DNA of 64,000 nt from Micromonospora vinacea. Its GTDB lineage: Bacteria > Actinomycetota > Actinomycetes > Mycobacteriales > Micromonosporaceae. Within the stretch, counting starts at the first letter, position 1, and each line of letters begins with the position of its first letter. This document shows, in pieces, positions 40,146-49,677 of the stretch. The translations under genes were made by a program, and so were the position numbers. The DNA lies in contig NZ_JADOTY010000001.1 in NCBI RefSeq assembly GCF_015751785.1, positions 6,262,001-6,326,000 of the forward strand, written 5' to 3'. The notes under the pieces are model-generated. The model worked only from the letters and a program-made list of their open reading frames with translations, made no database searches and was not told the origin of the DNA.

Positions 40146-41051
40146 ATGACCGGATGGACCACCGACCACATCCCCGACCAGCACGGCCGGGTTGCCGTCG
40201 TGACCGGCGCGAACTCGGGCCTCGGCCTGGTCACCGCCACCGAACTGGCCAGCCACGGCGCCCACGTCGTGCTCGCCGTTCGTCACACTCCCGCCGGCGA
40301 GGAGGCCGCCCGCCGGATCGGTGGCGACGTCGAGGTACGTGAGCTGGACCTGGCCTCCCTCTCCTCCGTGCGGACCTTCGCGGCGAAGCTGGCTGGCGAC
40401 CACCCGGCGATCGACCTGCTGGTCAACAACGCCGGCGTGGTGCTGCTTGGCCCACGTCGCACCTCCGCCGACGGATTCGAACTGCACCTCGCCACCAACA
40501 TGTTGGGCCACTTCGCACTGACCGGCCTGCTGCTCGGCAACCTGGCCGCGGCGCGGGAAGCCCGCGTGGTCAGTCTCAGCTCGATCACCCACAAGAACGC
40601 ACACTTGGACTTCAATGACCTGATGTTCGAACACGGCTATCGGGCGGCCACCGCCTACGGCCGGTCCAAGCTCGCCACCACGATCTTCGGCATCGAATTG
40701 GACCGCCGCCTGCGGGCCGCCGGAACACCGATCGTAAGCGCCCTGGCCCACCCGGGTCTCACCCGCACCAACCTGACTCCGCGTGCCTGGGAAGACCGTG
40801 GCCGATTCGGGCGACTGATCGCGTCGGCCGGCCTGCTGGCAACCCAGCCGGTGGCGCAGGGCGCGCTGCCGCAATTGCGCGCTGCGACCGAGCCCGGTGT
40901 GCGGGGTGGCCAGTTCTTCGGCCCGTCCGGGCTCTGGGAGACGCGAGGCAGAGTCACCGAGGCCCGGCTCAGCCAGGAGGCCGCCGACCCGGCCGTCGGC
41001 ACGCGGCTGTGGGCGGCAGCCGCGGGTCTGACCGGCGTCAACTACCTCTGA
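40146..41051 (+). CDS. SDR family oxidoreductase, retinol-dehydrogenase-like
   Basis: A 301-residue short-chain dehydrogenase. TGANSGLG near residue 20 is the NADP-binding loop, NNAG near 97, VSLSSITHKN near 143 with the catalytic serine, and the YGRSK box near 177 with catalytic Tyr and Lys. The C-terminal part is longer than in classical SDRs, as in the light-dependent-protochlorophyllide-reductase/retinol-dehydrogenase subgroup. AGGAGCAGCAG is just before the ATG. It is divergent from, and probably controlled by, the XRE regulator. Substrate unknown. Confidence 0.85.
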   Translation: MTGWTTDHIPDQHGRVAVVTGANSGLGLVTATELASHGAHVVLAVRHTPAGEEAARRIGGDVEVRELDLASLSSVRTFAAKLAGDHPAIDLLVNNAGVVLLGPRRTSADGFELHLATNMLGHFALTGLLLGNLAAAREARVVSLSSITHKNAHLDFNDLMFEHGYRAATAYGRSKLATTIFGIELDRRLRAAGTPIVSALAHPGLTRTNLTPRAWEDRGRFGRLIASAGLLATQPVAQGALPQLRAATEPGVRGGQFFGPSGLWETRGRVTEARLSQEAADPAVGTRLWAAAAGLTGVNYL

Positions 41052-41062
41052 CCTACGACGGT

Positions 41063-41078
41063 CACCGGCTGGCCGGTG
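41063..41078. terminator. Short hairpin between convergent genes
   Basis: CACCGG at 41063-41068 pairs with CCGGTG at 41073-41078 around CTGG, 12 bases after the SDR stop. It is modest in strength; nothing else notable was seen in 41079-41222. Confidence 0.35.
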
Positions 41079-41222
41079 GCAATCCGCAGCGTCGCGATCA
41101 GCCGCCGCACCTGGAGACGCCGGCCAGCACCAGCCATCCCCGGAACAGCAAAGCCTGACCACTTCGACATCTACTGGGAGGTCACACCGCACCGCTCGAC
41201 GTCGGTGTTGATCATCGTCGGC

Positions 41223-42209
41223 TCAACCGGCGACGTCCACGACGACCTTGCCCTCGGCGGTGCCGCCGACGACCACGTGGTGGGCGTCCATGACCGTGTC
41301 GAGCGTGAACCTGCGTTCGTCCAGTCGGGGGCGCAGCGCGCCGGCGTCGGCCAGCGCCGCGATCTCGCGCAGGATGGTGCCGTGGTGTTCGCGGCCCCGC
41401 CCGGTGAGCATCGGCAGCAGAGTGAACACGCCGGAGTACGTCGCGCCACGGAACGATAGCGGAGCGAGCGAGTGTGAGCCCCAGCCCAGCGCGCTGACGA
41501 CGTGCCCGTGGTAGGTGCGCACCGCCGCGAACGAGGCGTCGAGCGTCGCGCCACCGACGTTGTCCATGACGATGTCGAACCCCTCGCCGCCGGTGTACCT
41601 CTCGACGTACTCCTCGACCTTGCTCACTGTGTAGTCGATCGGCACGGCGCCCAGGCTCTCGATCACCCGCATGCTCGCCGGCCCCCCGGTGGCGTACGCC
41701 TCGGCGCCGCGCGCCTGGGCGAGTTGCACACCCACGTACCCGACGCCTCCGGCGCCGCCGTGCACCAGCACCTTCTGCCCGGCGCGGACCCCGGCCCGGT
41801 CGACCAGCCCTTCCCAGGAGGTGATCGCCGCCAGTGGCAACGCGGCGGCCTCCCGCATCGAGAGGCTCCTCGGCTTGTGGGCCAGCAACCGGGCGTCCAC
41901 GGCGGCGTACTCGGCCAGCGAGCCCTGCAGGTCGCCGACGCCCCCGCACAGCCCGTACACCTCGTCCCCCGGCTCGAAGCCGGTCACGTCCGCGCCGACC
42001 GCCGCAACGACACCGGCAAGGTCCAGGCCGAGCACCGCGGGCAGCTGGACGCGCGCGTGCGCGGCCTTACCTGCCTGGATCTTCGTGTCGAGCGGGTTGA
42101 CCCCGCTGGCGCCGACCCGCACCAGCACCTGCCCCGCCTCGGGAGTCGGTTGATCGATCTCCTCGATCGTCAGCGGAACGTCGAACTCCCGCAGCAGCGC
42201 AGCACGCAT
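41223..42209 (-). CDS. NADP-dependent quinone-reductase-like oxidoreductase (zinc-free MDR)
   Basis: A 328-residue medium-chain reductase. The GroES-like part is at residues 1-125 (RVGASGVNPLDTKIQAGKAA, VLGLDLAGVVAAVG) and the Rossmann part follows (VLVHGGAGGVGYVGVQLAQA near residue 150). The catalytic-zinc ligands of alcohol dehydrogenases are absent, so it belongs with quinone oxidoreductases and zeta-crystallins that reduce quinones or enones with NADPH. The product has the usual length. It is alone, convergent with the SDR and divergent from the copper cluster. Confidence 0.85.
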   Translation of the reverse strand: MRAALLREFDVPLTIEEIDQPTPEAGQVLVRVGASGVNPLDTKIQAGKAAHARVQLPAVLGLDLAGVVAAVGADVTGFEPGDEVYGLCGGVGDLQGSLAEYAAVDARLLAHKPRSLSMREAAALPLAAITSWEGLVDRAGVRAGQKVLVHGGAGGVGYVGVQLAQARGAEAYATGGPASMRVIESLGAVPIDYTVSKVEEYVERYTGGEGFDIVMDNVGGATLDASFAAVRTYHGHVVSALGWGSHSLAPLSFRGATYSGVFTLLPMLTGRGREHHGTILREIAALADAGALRPRLDERRFTLDTVMDAHHVVVGGTAEGKVVVDVAG

Positions 42210-42429
42210 GGATTCACACTCTCCGTGGTCGAGACGTCACGTGGACGCTATCGGACCTGATTGCCGGCCGGGGTGGCTTCCTCGGTGACCCGCACGGACG
42301 CCCGCCGGAACTTTTGGCCGGCCCGGCCGACCACCCGGATGCCACCGGTCACGGCTGATCGGCTTTTGCCGTCTGAGGAAAAAGATCGTCACCTCTTGTA
42401 AAAAGTCTCGGCACAGTGAGGATATTCAG

Positions 42430-44367
42430 ATGCGTCGTCACCCTCAGATTCCTGGGCGGATGGTCTCGGGCCTCCTCGCGCTCCTCCTCGCCTCGGCGGT
42501 CGCTCTGCTCGCACCCGCTCAGCCCGCCGCAGCTCACGGGACCCTCGCCGAGTCCACACCGGCGGGGGGCGCCACGGTGCGCGAGCCGGTGACGGCGGTG
42601 CGGCTGTTCTTCACCGAGAAGGCCGCCGCCAACGCGTACTTCACCATCACCGCCCCCGGCGGCACCCGGGTCGACAACGGCTGGTCGTACGGGGAACCGA
42701 AGCCGCTCGCCAAGCCGGTGCGTGAGTACTTCCTGGTCAACGGGCAGTTCGAGCCACGCGAGTACATGACGGGATTCCCGGCGGTCGTGGCCGTCGCGCA
42801 TCTGCCCGCCAAGGGCCAGTATTCGGTGAGCTACCTGTCGATGGCGTCCGACGGCGACGCCGTGCGGGGCACTATGACGTTCCGCTACAACGGACCGGTG
42901 ACGGCGGCACCGCAGGGGTGGACCCCGCCGTCGACCCAGCCGGACCCGGCGCTGCTGGCCGCCACCGAGCAGCACCAGACGTCCGCGCAGGGTTCGGCGG
43001 TGCCGACCACGCCCGCCGACCCGTCGACCCCGACGGCCGCGGCGGCTCCGCCAGCCGAGTCGACCGGTGAGAGCGGCCCCGGAGCACGGGCCTGGACCGG
43101 CTGGGCGGTGGCGATCGTGGTGGCCGTGGGGTTGGCCGGGTTCGTCGGCTGGCGTCGCCGACCTGCTCGCACCGGCAAACCCACCGGCCGGGGCCGTACC
43201 TCGCATGCGACGCCCGCCCGCCGCGGCGCCGGTCCCCGTTCCACGAACAAGACCGTCGGCGCCAGGACCGGCGGCGGTGTCGGCGCGCCCGCCGCCGGGG
43301 GCAAGCAGCGACCCAGAACCGTAGCGTCCGCACGGACCGTCGCCACGACGGACGGTGCGTCGACGGACGCTCTCGACTCCGAACCGCGGCCCGACGTGGA
43401 CGCCGCCGCCGGCACACCGGGGTCGCGGCTGAGCAACGCCCACCTGACGCTGTTCGTCGGTGGGCTGGTGGTGGCCCTGCTGTCCGGCTTCGGATTGGCT
43501 CGTATCGCCACCGCCGACGAGAGCCCGGCGACCGGCGACGCACGACCGTCAGCCGGTGGACCGCCCGCCTCGGGGCAGGTGGGCTCCGCGATCGACGGGC
43601 ACCAACACCCGGCCGGTACGGGTCCGCACACACATCCGGGTGACGGCGGGACGGGGCAGGCGCTGGCAACAGGGACGACGGTCAGCGCCGGTGGGTACGC
43701 CCTGCAACCACTGGAGCGGTCCCAATCGCCTGGCGTACGGGCGGACTACCGGTTCCGGATCGTCGGGACCGACCGGCAGGCGGCGACACGCTTCGCGGTC
43801 GTCCACGACAAGCCGTTGCACATGATCGTGGTGGGCCGCGACCTGTCCGGCTACCAGCATCTACATCCGACGATGGCACCCGACGGCACCTGGAGTGTTC
43901 CCCTGACGCTGGCCCGACCCGGAGGCTACCGCGTCTACGCCGACTTCTCCGTCACCACAGCTGACGGCAAGCAGCAGCCACTCGTGCTGGGCGTCGACCA
44001 CACCGTGCCCGGCGCGCACAGCCCGACCGCGCTGCCGCCGGCGCAGGCGCAGGCGACGGCTGGTCCGTACGCGGTGTCGATGACCGGCACCCCGACGGTG
44101 GGGGTGACGGCGCCGATGCACTTCCAGGTGAGCGCCGATCCGACCAGACCGGCGCAGTTGGAGCCGTACCTGGGCGCGTACGGGCACCTGGTCGTGGTTC
44201 GTGAGGGCGACCTCGGCTACGTGCACGTGCACCCGGAGCCGGAGTTGGTCGACGGAACCGTCAAGTTCTGGCTGACCGCGCCGAGTTCGGGGCGGTACCG
44301 GGCCTTCTTCGACTTCCAGGTCGCCGGCAAGGTGCACACCGGGGAGTTCACGATCAACATCTCCTGA
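42430..44367 (+). CDS. CopC-like fusion protein with second extracellular His-rich domain
   Basis: A 645-residue membrane protein. Signal peptide 1-35, then a mature N-terminus beginning with His36 (HGTLAESTPAGG), a CopC-like domain to about 155, a proline/alanine-rich stretch, membrane helix 223-241, a basic loop 242-335, helix 338-358, and a C-terminal domain 410-645 with HMIVV, YQHLHP and YVHVHP motifs. This topology puts both folded domains outside the cell. CopC proteins bind Cu(II) through the first His and a D-x-H motif; here the usual SxDGHPVxG reads SDGDAVRG, so one histidine ligand is lost. GAGG precedes the ATG by eight bases. First gene of the copper cluster. Confidence 0.75.
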   Translation: MRRHPQIPGRMVSGLLALLLASAVALLAPAQPAAAHGTLAESTPAGGATVREPVTAVRLFFTEKAAANAYFTITAPGGTRVDNGWSYGEPKPLAKPVREYFLVNGQFEPREYMTGFPAVVAVAHLPAKGQYSVSYLSMASDGDAVRGTMTFRYNGPVTAAPQGWTPPSTQPDPALLAATEQHQTSAQGSAVPTTPADPSTPTAAAAPPAESTGESGPGARAWTGWAVAIVVAVGLAGFVGWRRRPARTGKPTGRGRTSHATPARRGAGPRSTNKTVGARTGGGVGAPAAGGKQRPRTVASARTVATTDGASTDALDSEPRPDVDAAAGTPGSRLSNAHLTLFVGGLVVALLSGFGLARIATADESPATGDARPSAGGPPASGQVGSAIDGHQHPAGTGPHTHPGDGGTGQALATGTTVSAGGYALQPLERSQSPGVRADYRFRIVGTDRQAATRFAVVHDKPLHMIVVGRDLSGYQHLHPTMAPDGTWSVPLTLARPGGYRVYADFSVTTADGKQQPLVLGVDHTVPGAHSPTALPPAQAQATAGPYAVSMTGTPTVGVTAPMHFQVSADPTRPAQLEPYLGAYGHLVVVREGDLGYVHVHPEPELVDGTVKFWLTAPSSGRYRAFFDFQVAGKVHTGEFTINIS

Positions 44368-44432
44368 GTCCGGAACTTTCTCCGAGCTGCGGCCGACCAC
44401 CCTCCCAGCAGCAACCATCGGAGGAAGAACAC

Positions 44433-45035
44433 ATGCGCACCACCAGCCCGAACGCTTCACGCCGCCGGTCGGCCGCCATCCTCGCCGCCGCGATCCTGAC
44501 TGTGGGTGTCGCCGGTTGCGGCTCGTCCGACTCTCCGTCGACAGCGCAGGCGGGCCCGCCCGCGTCGGCCTCGGCCAACCCGGACGCTGGTGTGCTCGGC
44601 ATTCGTGACCCGTGGGTGAAGGCGGCCGACAAGGGCATGACGGCGGCCTTCGGGACCCTGGTCAACGACGGCGACAGCGATGTCACGGTGACTGGTGCGA
44701 CGACCTCCCTGTCGCCGATGGAGCTGCACGAGATGACCATGAAGGACGGCAAGATGGTCATGCAGCAGAAGCAGGGCGGCATCGTGATCAAGGCCAAGGG
44801 CACGCACGCCCTGGAGCCCGGCGGCGACCACCTCATGCTGATGAACCTCACCAAGCCCGTCCAGGCCGGCGACGAGTTGGCCTTCACCCTGACCTTCGCC
44901 GACGGCAGGACCCAGCAGTTCCGCGCCGTGGCCAAGCCGTTCACCGGCGCGCAGGAGAGCTACGCCCCCGGGCACGTCGAGCCGATGACCGGCACGAGCG
45001 CCACGCCGGAGATGAGCATGAGCCCGGCGTCGTGA
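44433..45035 (+). CDS. PCuAC-type periplasmic copper chaperone lipoprotein
   Basis: A 200-residue lipoprotein. The signal ends at Cys29 (GVAGCGSS). The PCu(A)C domain follows (VLGIRDPWVKAADKGMTAAF) with the copper-binding residues His99 (ELHEM), Met110 (KMVMQQ), His133 and Met135 (GDHLML), in the H-x10-M-x22-H-x-M spacing of the family. These proteins deliver Cu(I) outside the membrane, for example to cytochrome oxidase. The C-terminal tail is methionine- and serine-rich (TPEMSMSPAS) and may also bind copper. Its stop overlaps the DyP start (GTGA). Confidence 0.88.
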   Translation: MRTTSPNASRRRSAAILAAAILTVGVAGCGSSDSPSTAQAGPPASASANPDAGVLGIRDPWVKAADKGMTAAFGTLVNDGDSDVTVTGATTSLSPMELHEMTMKDGKMVMQQKQGGIVIKAKGTHALEPGGDHLMLMNLTKPVQAGDELAFTLTFADGRTQQFRAVAKPFTGAQESYAPGHVEPMTGTSATPEMSMSPAS

Positions 45036-46273
45036 CGCAGACGCCACCCGTCCGGCCGGTGAGCAGGCGTGGCCTTCTCACCGGCGGAGCCTTGGCGGCC
45101 GGCGGGGCCCTGGCCGGCGGCGCCGCGATCGCCGCCACCCGTGTGGGGAGGACCAAGCCGCCGTCGGCGACCGCTGCCGACACGACGCTGGCGGCGACCG
45201 TCGGCGGGCTGGTCGAGCCGTTCCACGGTGCTCGACAGGCCGGGGTGGCCACCGAACCGCAGGCGCACGCCTCGTTCGTGGCGCTCACAGTGCGGGCCGG
45301 CGTCGACCGGGCCGCGCTGGGTCGGATGTTGCGGTTGCTCACCGACGACGCCGCCCGGCTCACCCAGGGCCGGCCCGCGCTGGCCGACACCGAGGCCGAA
45401 CTCGGGCTGCTGCCGGCACGGTTGACAGTGACCTTCGGCTTCGGGCCCGGCCTCTACCGGGCGGCCGGCGTCGACGACCGCCGGCCAGCATCGGTCAGCG
45501 ACCTGCCGTCGTTCCGCATCGACCGGCTCCAGCCGGCCTGGTCCGGCGGTGACCTGCTGCTGCAGATCTGCGCCGACGACGCGATCTCCGTCGCCCATGC
45601 CCAGCGGGTCCTGATCAAGGACAGCCGACCGTTCGCCACAGTGCGGTGGGTCCAGCAGGGCTTCCGGCGCAGCCCGGGCGTCGAGCCGGGCGGCCACACC
45701 CAGCGCAACCTGTTCGGTCAGCTCGACGGCACCGCCAACCCCCGACCCGGCGCGCCCATGGACACCGCCCTCTGGGTCCCGGACGGCCCGGCGTGGCTGC
45801 GCGACAGCACCACAGTGGTGGTCCGGCGGATCAGCATGAACATGGAAACCTGGGACCTGCTCGGCCGGACCGACCGTGAACTCGCCGTCGGGCGGCGGCT
45901 CGACACCGGCGCCCCGCTCACCGGCACCGCCGAACACGACGAACCCGACTTCGCCGCCACCGACGCCGACGGCCTCACCGTCATCCCCGACTTCTCTCAC
46001 CTGACCCGCGCGCACGTCACCGACGACCGGCTGAAGATCCTGCGCCGGCCCTACAACTACGACGGGGTGCCGACAGCCGAGGGTCACGCCGACAGCGGAT
46101 TGATCTTCACCTCGTACCAGGCCGACATCGCCCGGCAGTTCCTGCCCATTCAGCGCCGGCTGGCCGACCGGGACCTGCTCAACGAATGGACCACGCCGAT
46201 CGGCTCCGCCGTCTTCGCCATCCCGCCCGGATGTCAACCGGGCGGGTGGATCGGCGAGCAGGTGCTGGGATGA
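45032..46273 (+). CDS. Tat-exported DyP-type heme peroxidase
   Basis: A 413-residue dye-decolorizing peroxidase of the EfeB/DtpA type. The twin-arginine signal VSRRGLLTGGALAAGGALAG sends the folded protein out of the cell. The GxxDG motif is FGQLDG (229-233), with Asp232 as the distal residue; heme-side candidates are His323 or His328 in FSHLTRAH, and the distal arginine is in ILRRPYNYDG. In Streptomyces lividans a DyP (DtpA) works with a PCuAC-like protein in copper trafficking; here the genes overlap directly, which supports the same kind of partnership. The start is GTG 45032. Confidence 0.88.
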   Translation: MTQTPPVRPVSRRGLLTGGALAAGGALAGGAAIAATRVGRTKPPSATAADTTLAATVGGLVEPFHGARQAGVATEPQAHASFVALTVRAGVDRAALGRMLRLLTDDAARLTQGRPALADTEAELGLLPARLTVTFGFGPGLYRAAGVDDRRPASVSDLPSFRIDRLQPAWSGGDLLLQICADDAISVAHAQRVLIKDSRPFATVRWVQQGFRRSPGVEPGGHTQRNLFGQLDGTANPRPGAPMDTALWVPDGPAWLRDSTTVVVRRISMNMETWDLLGRTDRELAVGRRLDTGAPLTGTAEHDEPDFAATDADGLTVIPDFSHLTRAHVTDDRLKILRRPYNYDGVPTAEGHADSGLIFTSYQADIARQFLPIQRRLADRDLLNEWTTPIGSAVFAIPPGCQPGGWIGEQVLG

Positions 46274-46860
46274 CCACGCCAACCGTCATGACCGCACCGT
46301 CGTCCCGGCCCACCGCTGTCCGGCTCGGCGCGGCGGTGCTGGCCGTCCTCGTGGCGGTGCTCATCCCGGCCAGCCCGGCCTGGGCGCACAACTCGCTCAA
46401 GACGGCAGTGCCCGCTCAGGACGCGACGCTGCCGAGCGCACCGACCGCCGTCACGCTCGAATTCATGCAGCGGCTCGACCCCGCGTTCACCACGATCGTG
46501 CTCACCGACGCCGCCAAGCGGAAGCTTCCCACCGGCGCACCTGTGGTCACCGGAGCGAAGAGCACGGTCCAGGTGACCGACACCCTGCCGAACGGGACGT
46601 ACACGGTCGCCTACCGGGTCGTCTCCGTCGACGGGCACCCGGTGCAGGGGTCGTATCCGTTCACTGTGGCCGATCCGACGTCCAGCGCCGCGCCGGTCGC
46701 CAACGTCAGCGCGTCGGGGCCGCCCCCATCCGCTGCGGCCGCGAAGTCCGGTGGCGGTCCGAGCGCCGGTGTCCTCGTCGCGGGTGCTGCACTGGCCCTC
46801 CTCGTTCTGGCGACGGCTGGGCTGCTGTGGCGGCGGGCGGCCCGACCCGACCAGCCCTGA
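46270..46860 (+). CDS. copC: CopC-domain copper-binding protein, membrane-anchored
   Basis: A 196-residue protein from ATG 46270, overlapping the DyP stop by ATGA. The signal peptide ends before His40 (AWAHNSLKT), making the copper-ligand His the first mature residue. The second ligand pair is in VSVDGHPVQGSYPF, the intact D-x-H of CopC. A C-terminal helix (GVLVAGAALALLVLATAGLLW) followed by RRAARPD anchors the domain on the outer face. It binds Cu(II) and may shuttle it between the exported partners of the cluster. Confidence 0.88.
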   Translation: MTTPTVMTAPSSRPTAVRLGAAVLAVLVAVLIPASPAWAHNSLKTAVPAQDATLPSAPTAVTLEFMQRLDPAFTTIVLTDAAKRKLPTGAPVVTGAKSTVQVTDTLPNGTYTVAYRVVSVDGHPVQGSYPFTVADPTSSAAPVANVSASGPPPSAAAAKSGGGPSAGVLVAGAALALLVLATAGLLWRRAARPDQP

Positions 46861-46976
46861 CGTCGGGGACCCGACCTGCCGTCTCCCGGGGAACCACCGG
46901 CGTCTCTCCCCCGACTACCAGTCAGGGCCGACGCGACACCTCACCGGGCGACCAGACCAGTACGGGAGACACCTTC

Positions 46977-48482
46977 GTGCTTCCCGACTCTTCCGATCGG
47001 ATCACCATGTCTCTCACCGAACTGTCCGGCACGCCGACGCCGGAGCCCGCCACGACCGCTGAGAAACCGGCCCCGCCGGCCCGGCGCACGTCACCGTTCG
47101 GCGCGCTGCTGCTGCGGCTGCACTTCTACGTCGGCATCCTCGTCGCCCCGTTCCTGGTGGTCGCCGCACTGACCGGCCTGGCCTACACCACAACCCCGCA
47201 ACTCGACTCGATCCTCTACGGCGACCAACTGACCGTCGCCCAGGCGGGTGACCGTCAGCTACCACTGGCCGAGCAGATCGGCGCCGCGCGCAACGCGCAC
47301 CCCGACGGCAGCATCACCACAGTGCAACCCGGCGACGGCGACCGGAGCACCACTGTGGTGTTCTCCCTTCCCGAACTCGGCGAGAACCAGCACACCGTCT
47401 ACATCAACCCGTACACCGGCGAGTCCCAGGGGCAGCTCACCACCTGGTTCGGGTCCACGCCGGCCACCACCTGGCTGGACGACCTGCACCGCCACCTGCA
47501 CCTGGGCACTGTGGGCGAGCACTATTCCGAGCTGGCCGCGAGCTGGCTGTGGGTGATGGCGCTCGGCGGGGTCATCCTCTGGTGGCGTCGACGCAGCGCC
47601 GCCCGAGCCGCCGCCCGGCACCTGTTCGTGCCGGACCTGTCCACCGGCAAGGGTGTCCGCCGTACCCGGGGATGGCATGCCACCACGGGCATCTGGCTCA
47701 CAGTCGGCCTGCTCTTCCTCTCGGTCACCGGCCTGACCTGGTCCCGGTACGCCGGCGCGAACTTCGCCGCCGGCCTCGACGCGCTGAACGCCCGCACTCC
47801 GGAGATCTCCACCAGCCTCACCGCCGGTCCTCCCGCCCCTGCCGAGACCGGTGGGGGCCATGAGCACGGTGCCGCCGGGGCGGGCGGCGTCGTCGAGTCG
47901 GCGGCCTTCGATCGGGTCCTGGCTGTCGCTCGCGGCGCGGGCCTCTCCGGGCCGGTCGAGATCACCCCCGCGCCGGAGCCGGGCTCCGCCTGGACCGTCA
48001 CGCAGGTCGACAACACCTGGCCGGTCAGGAAGGACCGCATCGCCGTCGACCCGGCCTCCGACACGGTCACCGCCCGCAGCGACTTCGCCGACTGGCCGCT
48101 GCTGGCCAAAATGAGCGGCCTCGGCATCCAGGCCCACATGGGAATCCTCTTCGGCCTGGTCAACCAGATCCTGCTCGCCGCGCTCGCCCTCGGCCTGCTC
48201 TGCGTCATCTTCTGGGGCTACCGCATGTGGTGGCAACGCCGACCCACCCGCGCCGACCGCCGGGCGATCGCCGGCACCCCGCCAGCCCGAGGCGGCGTAC
48301 GCGGCCTGCCGCTCTGGGCGCTGCTGATCGGCGTACCGGTGACCGTGGCCATCGGCTGGGCGCTGCCCCTGTTCGGGCTCACAGTGATCGCCTTCCTCGT
48401 CATCGACGTGGTGGTGGGTGCGGTGTCTCGACGCCGACGACCTGCCGCGGCTCCCACCTCCCCGGCACCCGCGGGGAGCTGA
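46977..48482 (+). CDS. PepSY-domain membrane protein (PiuB-like)
   Basis: A 501-residue protein of the PepSY-associated membrane family: a helix near residue 45 (LHFYVGILVAPFLVVAALTG), a large outside loop with the PepSY region, helices near 185 and 240, a second outside region containing GGGHEHGAAG, and three C-terminal helices. LDDLHRHLHLG and GIQAHMGILFGLVNQ carry membrane-facing histidines, as in heme-binding or metal-reducing relatives. GTG 46977 is chosen because GGGAGA lies seven bases upstream, while ATG 47007 lacks a site. It ends the copper cluster and may act in metal reduction or uptake (inference). Confidence 0.75.
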   Translation: MLPDSSDRITMSLTELSGTPTPEPATTAEKPAPPARRTSPFGALLLRLHFYVGILVAPFLVVAALTGLAYTTTPQLDSILYGDQLTVAQAGDRQLPLAEQIGAARNAHPDGSITTVQPGDGDRSTTVVFSLPELGENQHTVYINPYTGESQGQLTTWFGSTPATTWLDDLHRHLHLGTVGEHYSELAASWLWVMALGGVILWWRRRSAARAAARHLFVPDLSTGKGVRRTRGWHATTGIWLTVGLLFLSVTGLTWSRYAGANFAAGLDALNARTPEISTSLTAGPPAPAETGGGHEHGAAGAGGVVESAAFDRVLAVARGAGLSGPVEITPAPEPGSAWTVTQVDNTWPVRKDRIAVDPASDTVTARSDFADWPLLAKMSGLGIQAHMGILFGLVNQILLAALALGLLCVIFWGYRMWWQRRPTRADRRAIAGTPPARGGVRGLPLWALLIGVPVTVAIGWALPLFGLTVIAFLVIDVVVGAVSRRRRPAAAPTSPAPAGS

Positions 48483-48530
48483 TCCACCGATCCGGCCGTC
48501 CGTCCTCCGGCGGACGGCCGGACGCCTCGC

Positions 48531-49664
48531 TCAGATGACCACCTGTTTGGTGTTCGGCAGGCTGTCGACTATCGACTTCTGCACGTTGATCGTGTCGGCG
48601 ATGACCTCGTGGGGGGTGTTGGCCATCCACTGCATCACCGAGATGTCCTCGAACCGGGGATGGCGGAACATCTCCAGGAACACCAGTGGCTCGTCGCCGG
48701 TGTTCTCGATGTAGTGGCCGTACGCGAACGGGACGTAACCCACGTCGCCGGCCTGGAAGTCGAACGTCCGAGCCGCGGCCTGCGAGGCGAAGACACCCAT
48801 CCGCCCGGTGCCGGAGATGTAGTACTGCCACTCGTCGGTGGTGGGATGCCAGTGGAGCTCGCGCATCCCTCCCGGCTCGACCTCCACCAGGGCCGCGGCG
48901 GTGGTCACCGAGGCGGCGAAGTTGGTCGAGTCGGTGATCCGGACTGTTCCGCCGCGGAAACGCTGTGGGGTCTGCGCGAGCATCCGGTGTTTGAAGCTTC
49001 GGGGGATGTCGCCGGTCGGGCTGACCACCCGGTCCTGTTGCAGGGGCGGCGGGACGTCGCCCTGGAAGATGTACTTCTCCCGCTCGGGCAGGTTCTCCAT
49101 CTGTTCCAGCGTCCAGCCGAAGTTCTTGGCAAGGACGTGTCGAGGCGTGTGGGCGAAGAAGTCGCTGAGCAGGAACGTGTTGTTCTCCGAGAACGCGCCG
49201 TCGTCGAAGACCAACAGGAACTGCGCGCCGTCTTCCAACGCCTGGATGTTGTGCGGCACACCCTGCGGAAAGAACCACAGATCGCCCGCCTTCACGTCCT
49301 CGATGAAGTTGCGGCCCTCGTGGTCGACGGCGCTGATCCGGCAGCTGCCGCTGAGCATGTACGCCCACTCCGACTGCTGGTGCCAGTGGATCTCCCGGTA
49401 CGCGCCGGGCTCGAGACCGAACTGGACGCCGGACAACTGACTGGCGATCGGAAGGTCGCGGCTGGTGACCTCCCGGGTCCAGCCGCCCTTCTCCACCCGG
49501 GTGTGCGCCTGCGAGAACGAGAACTTGAGGTTGGGAACCAGCCGACTGTCGGTCGTCGGTGGAACCAGGAGGTCCGGGTTCTGCCGCTCGAGCTCGACGT
49601 TACGGCCCGCGAAGGGCGCGGCGCCCTGGTCGCCGCGCCGCGGCTCGGGATCGCTGTTCGCCAT
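48531..49664 (-). CDS. oxdC: Oxalate decarboxylase, bicupin
   Basis: A 377-residue two-cupin enzyme that converts oxalate to formate and CO2 with manganese. The first metal site is His93, His95, Glu99 and His138; the second is His271, His273, Glu278 and His317. The lid reads SENNT at 159-163 with Glu160, the proton donor that marks decarboxylase rather than oxidase; Glu331 fits the second-domain glutamate. All positions are offset by two from the Bacillus subtilis enzyme. GAGGAGA precedes ATG 49664. No signal peptide is present, so it acts in the cytoplasm. No formyl-CoA route or oxalate carrier is nearby. Confidence 0.92.
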   Translation of the reverse strand: MANSDPEPRRGDQGAAPFAGRNVELERQNPDLLVPPTTDSRLVPNLKFSFSQAHTRVEKGGWTREVTSRDLPIASQLSGVQFGLEPGAYREIHWHQQSEWAYMLSGSCRISAVDHEGRNFIEDVKAGDLWFFPQGVPHNIQALEDGAQFLLVFDDGAFSENNTFLLSDFFAHTPRHVLAKNFGWTLEQMENLPEREKYIFQGDVPPPLQQDRVVSPTGDIPRSFKHRMLAQTPQRFRGGTVRITDSTNFAASVTTAAALVEVEPGGMRELHWHPTTDEWQYYISGTGRMGVFASQAAARTFDFQAGDVGYVPFAYGHYIENTGDEPLVFLEMFRHPRFEDISVMQWMANTPHEVIADTINVQKSIVDSLPNTKQVVI

Positions 49665-49677
49665 GGTCGCTGTCTCC

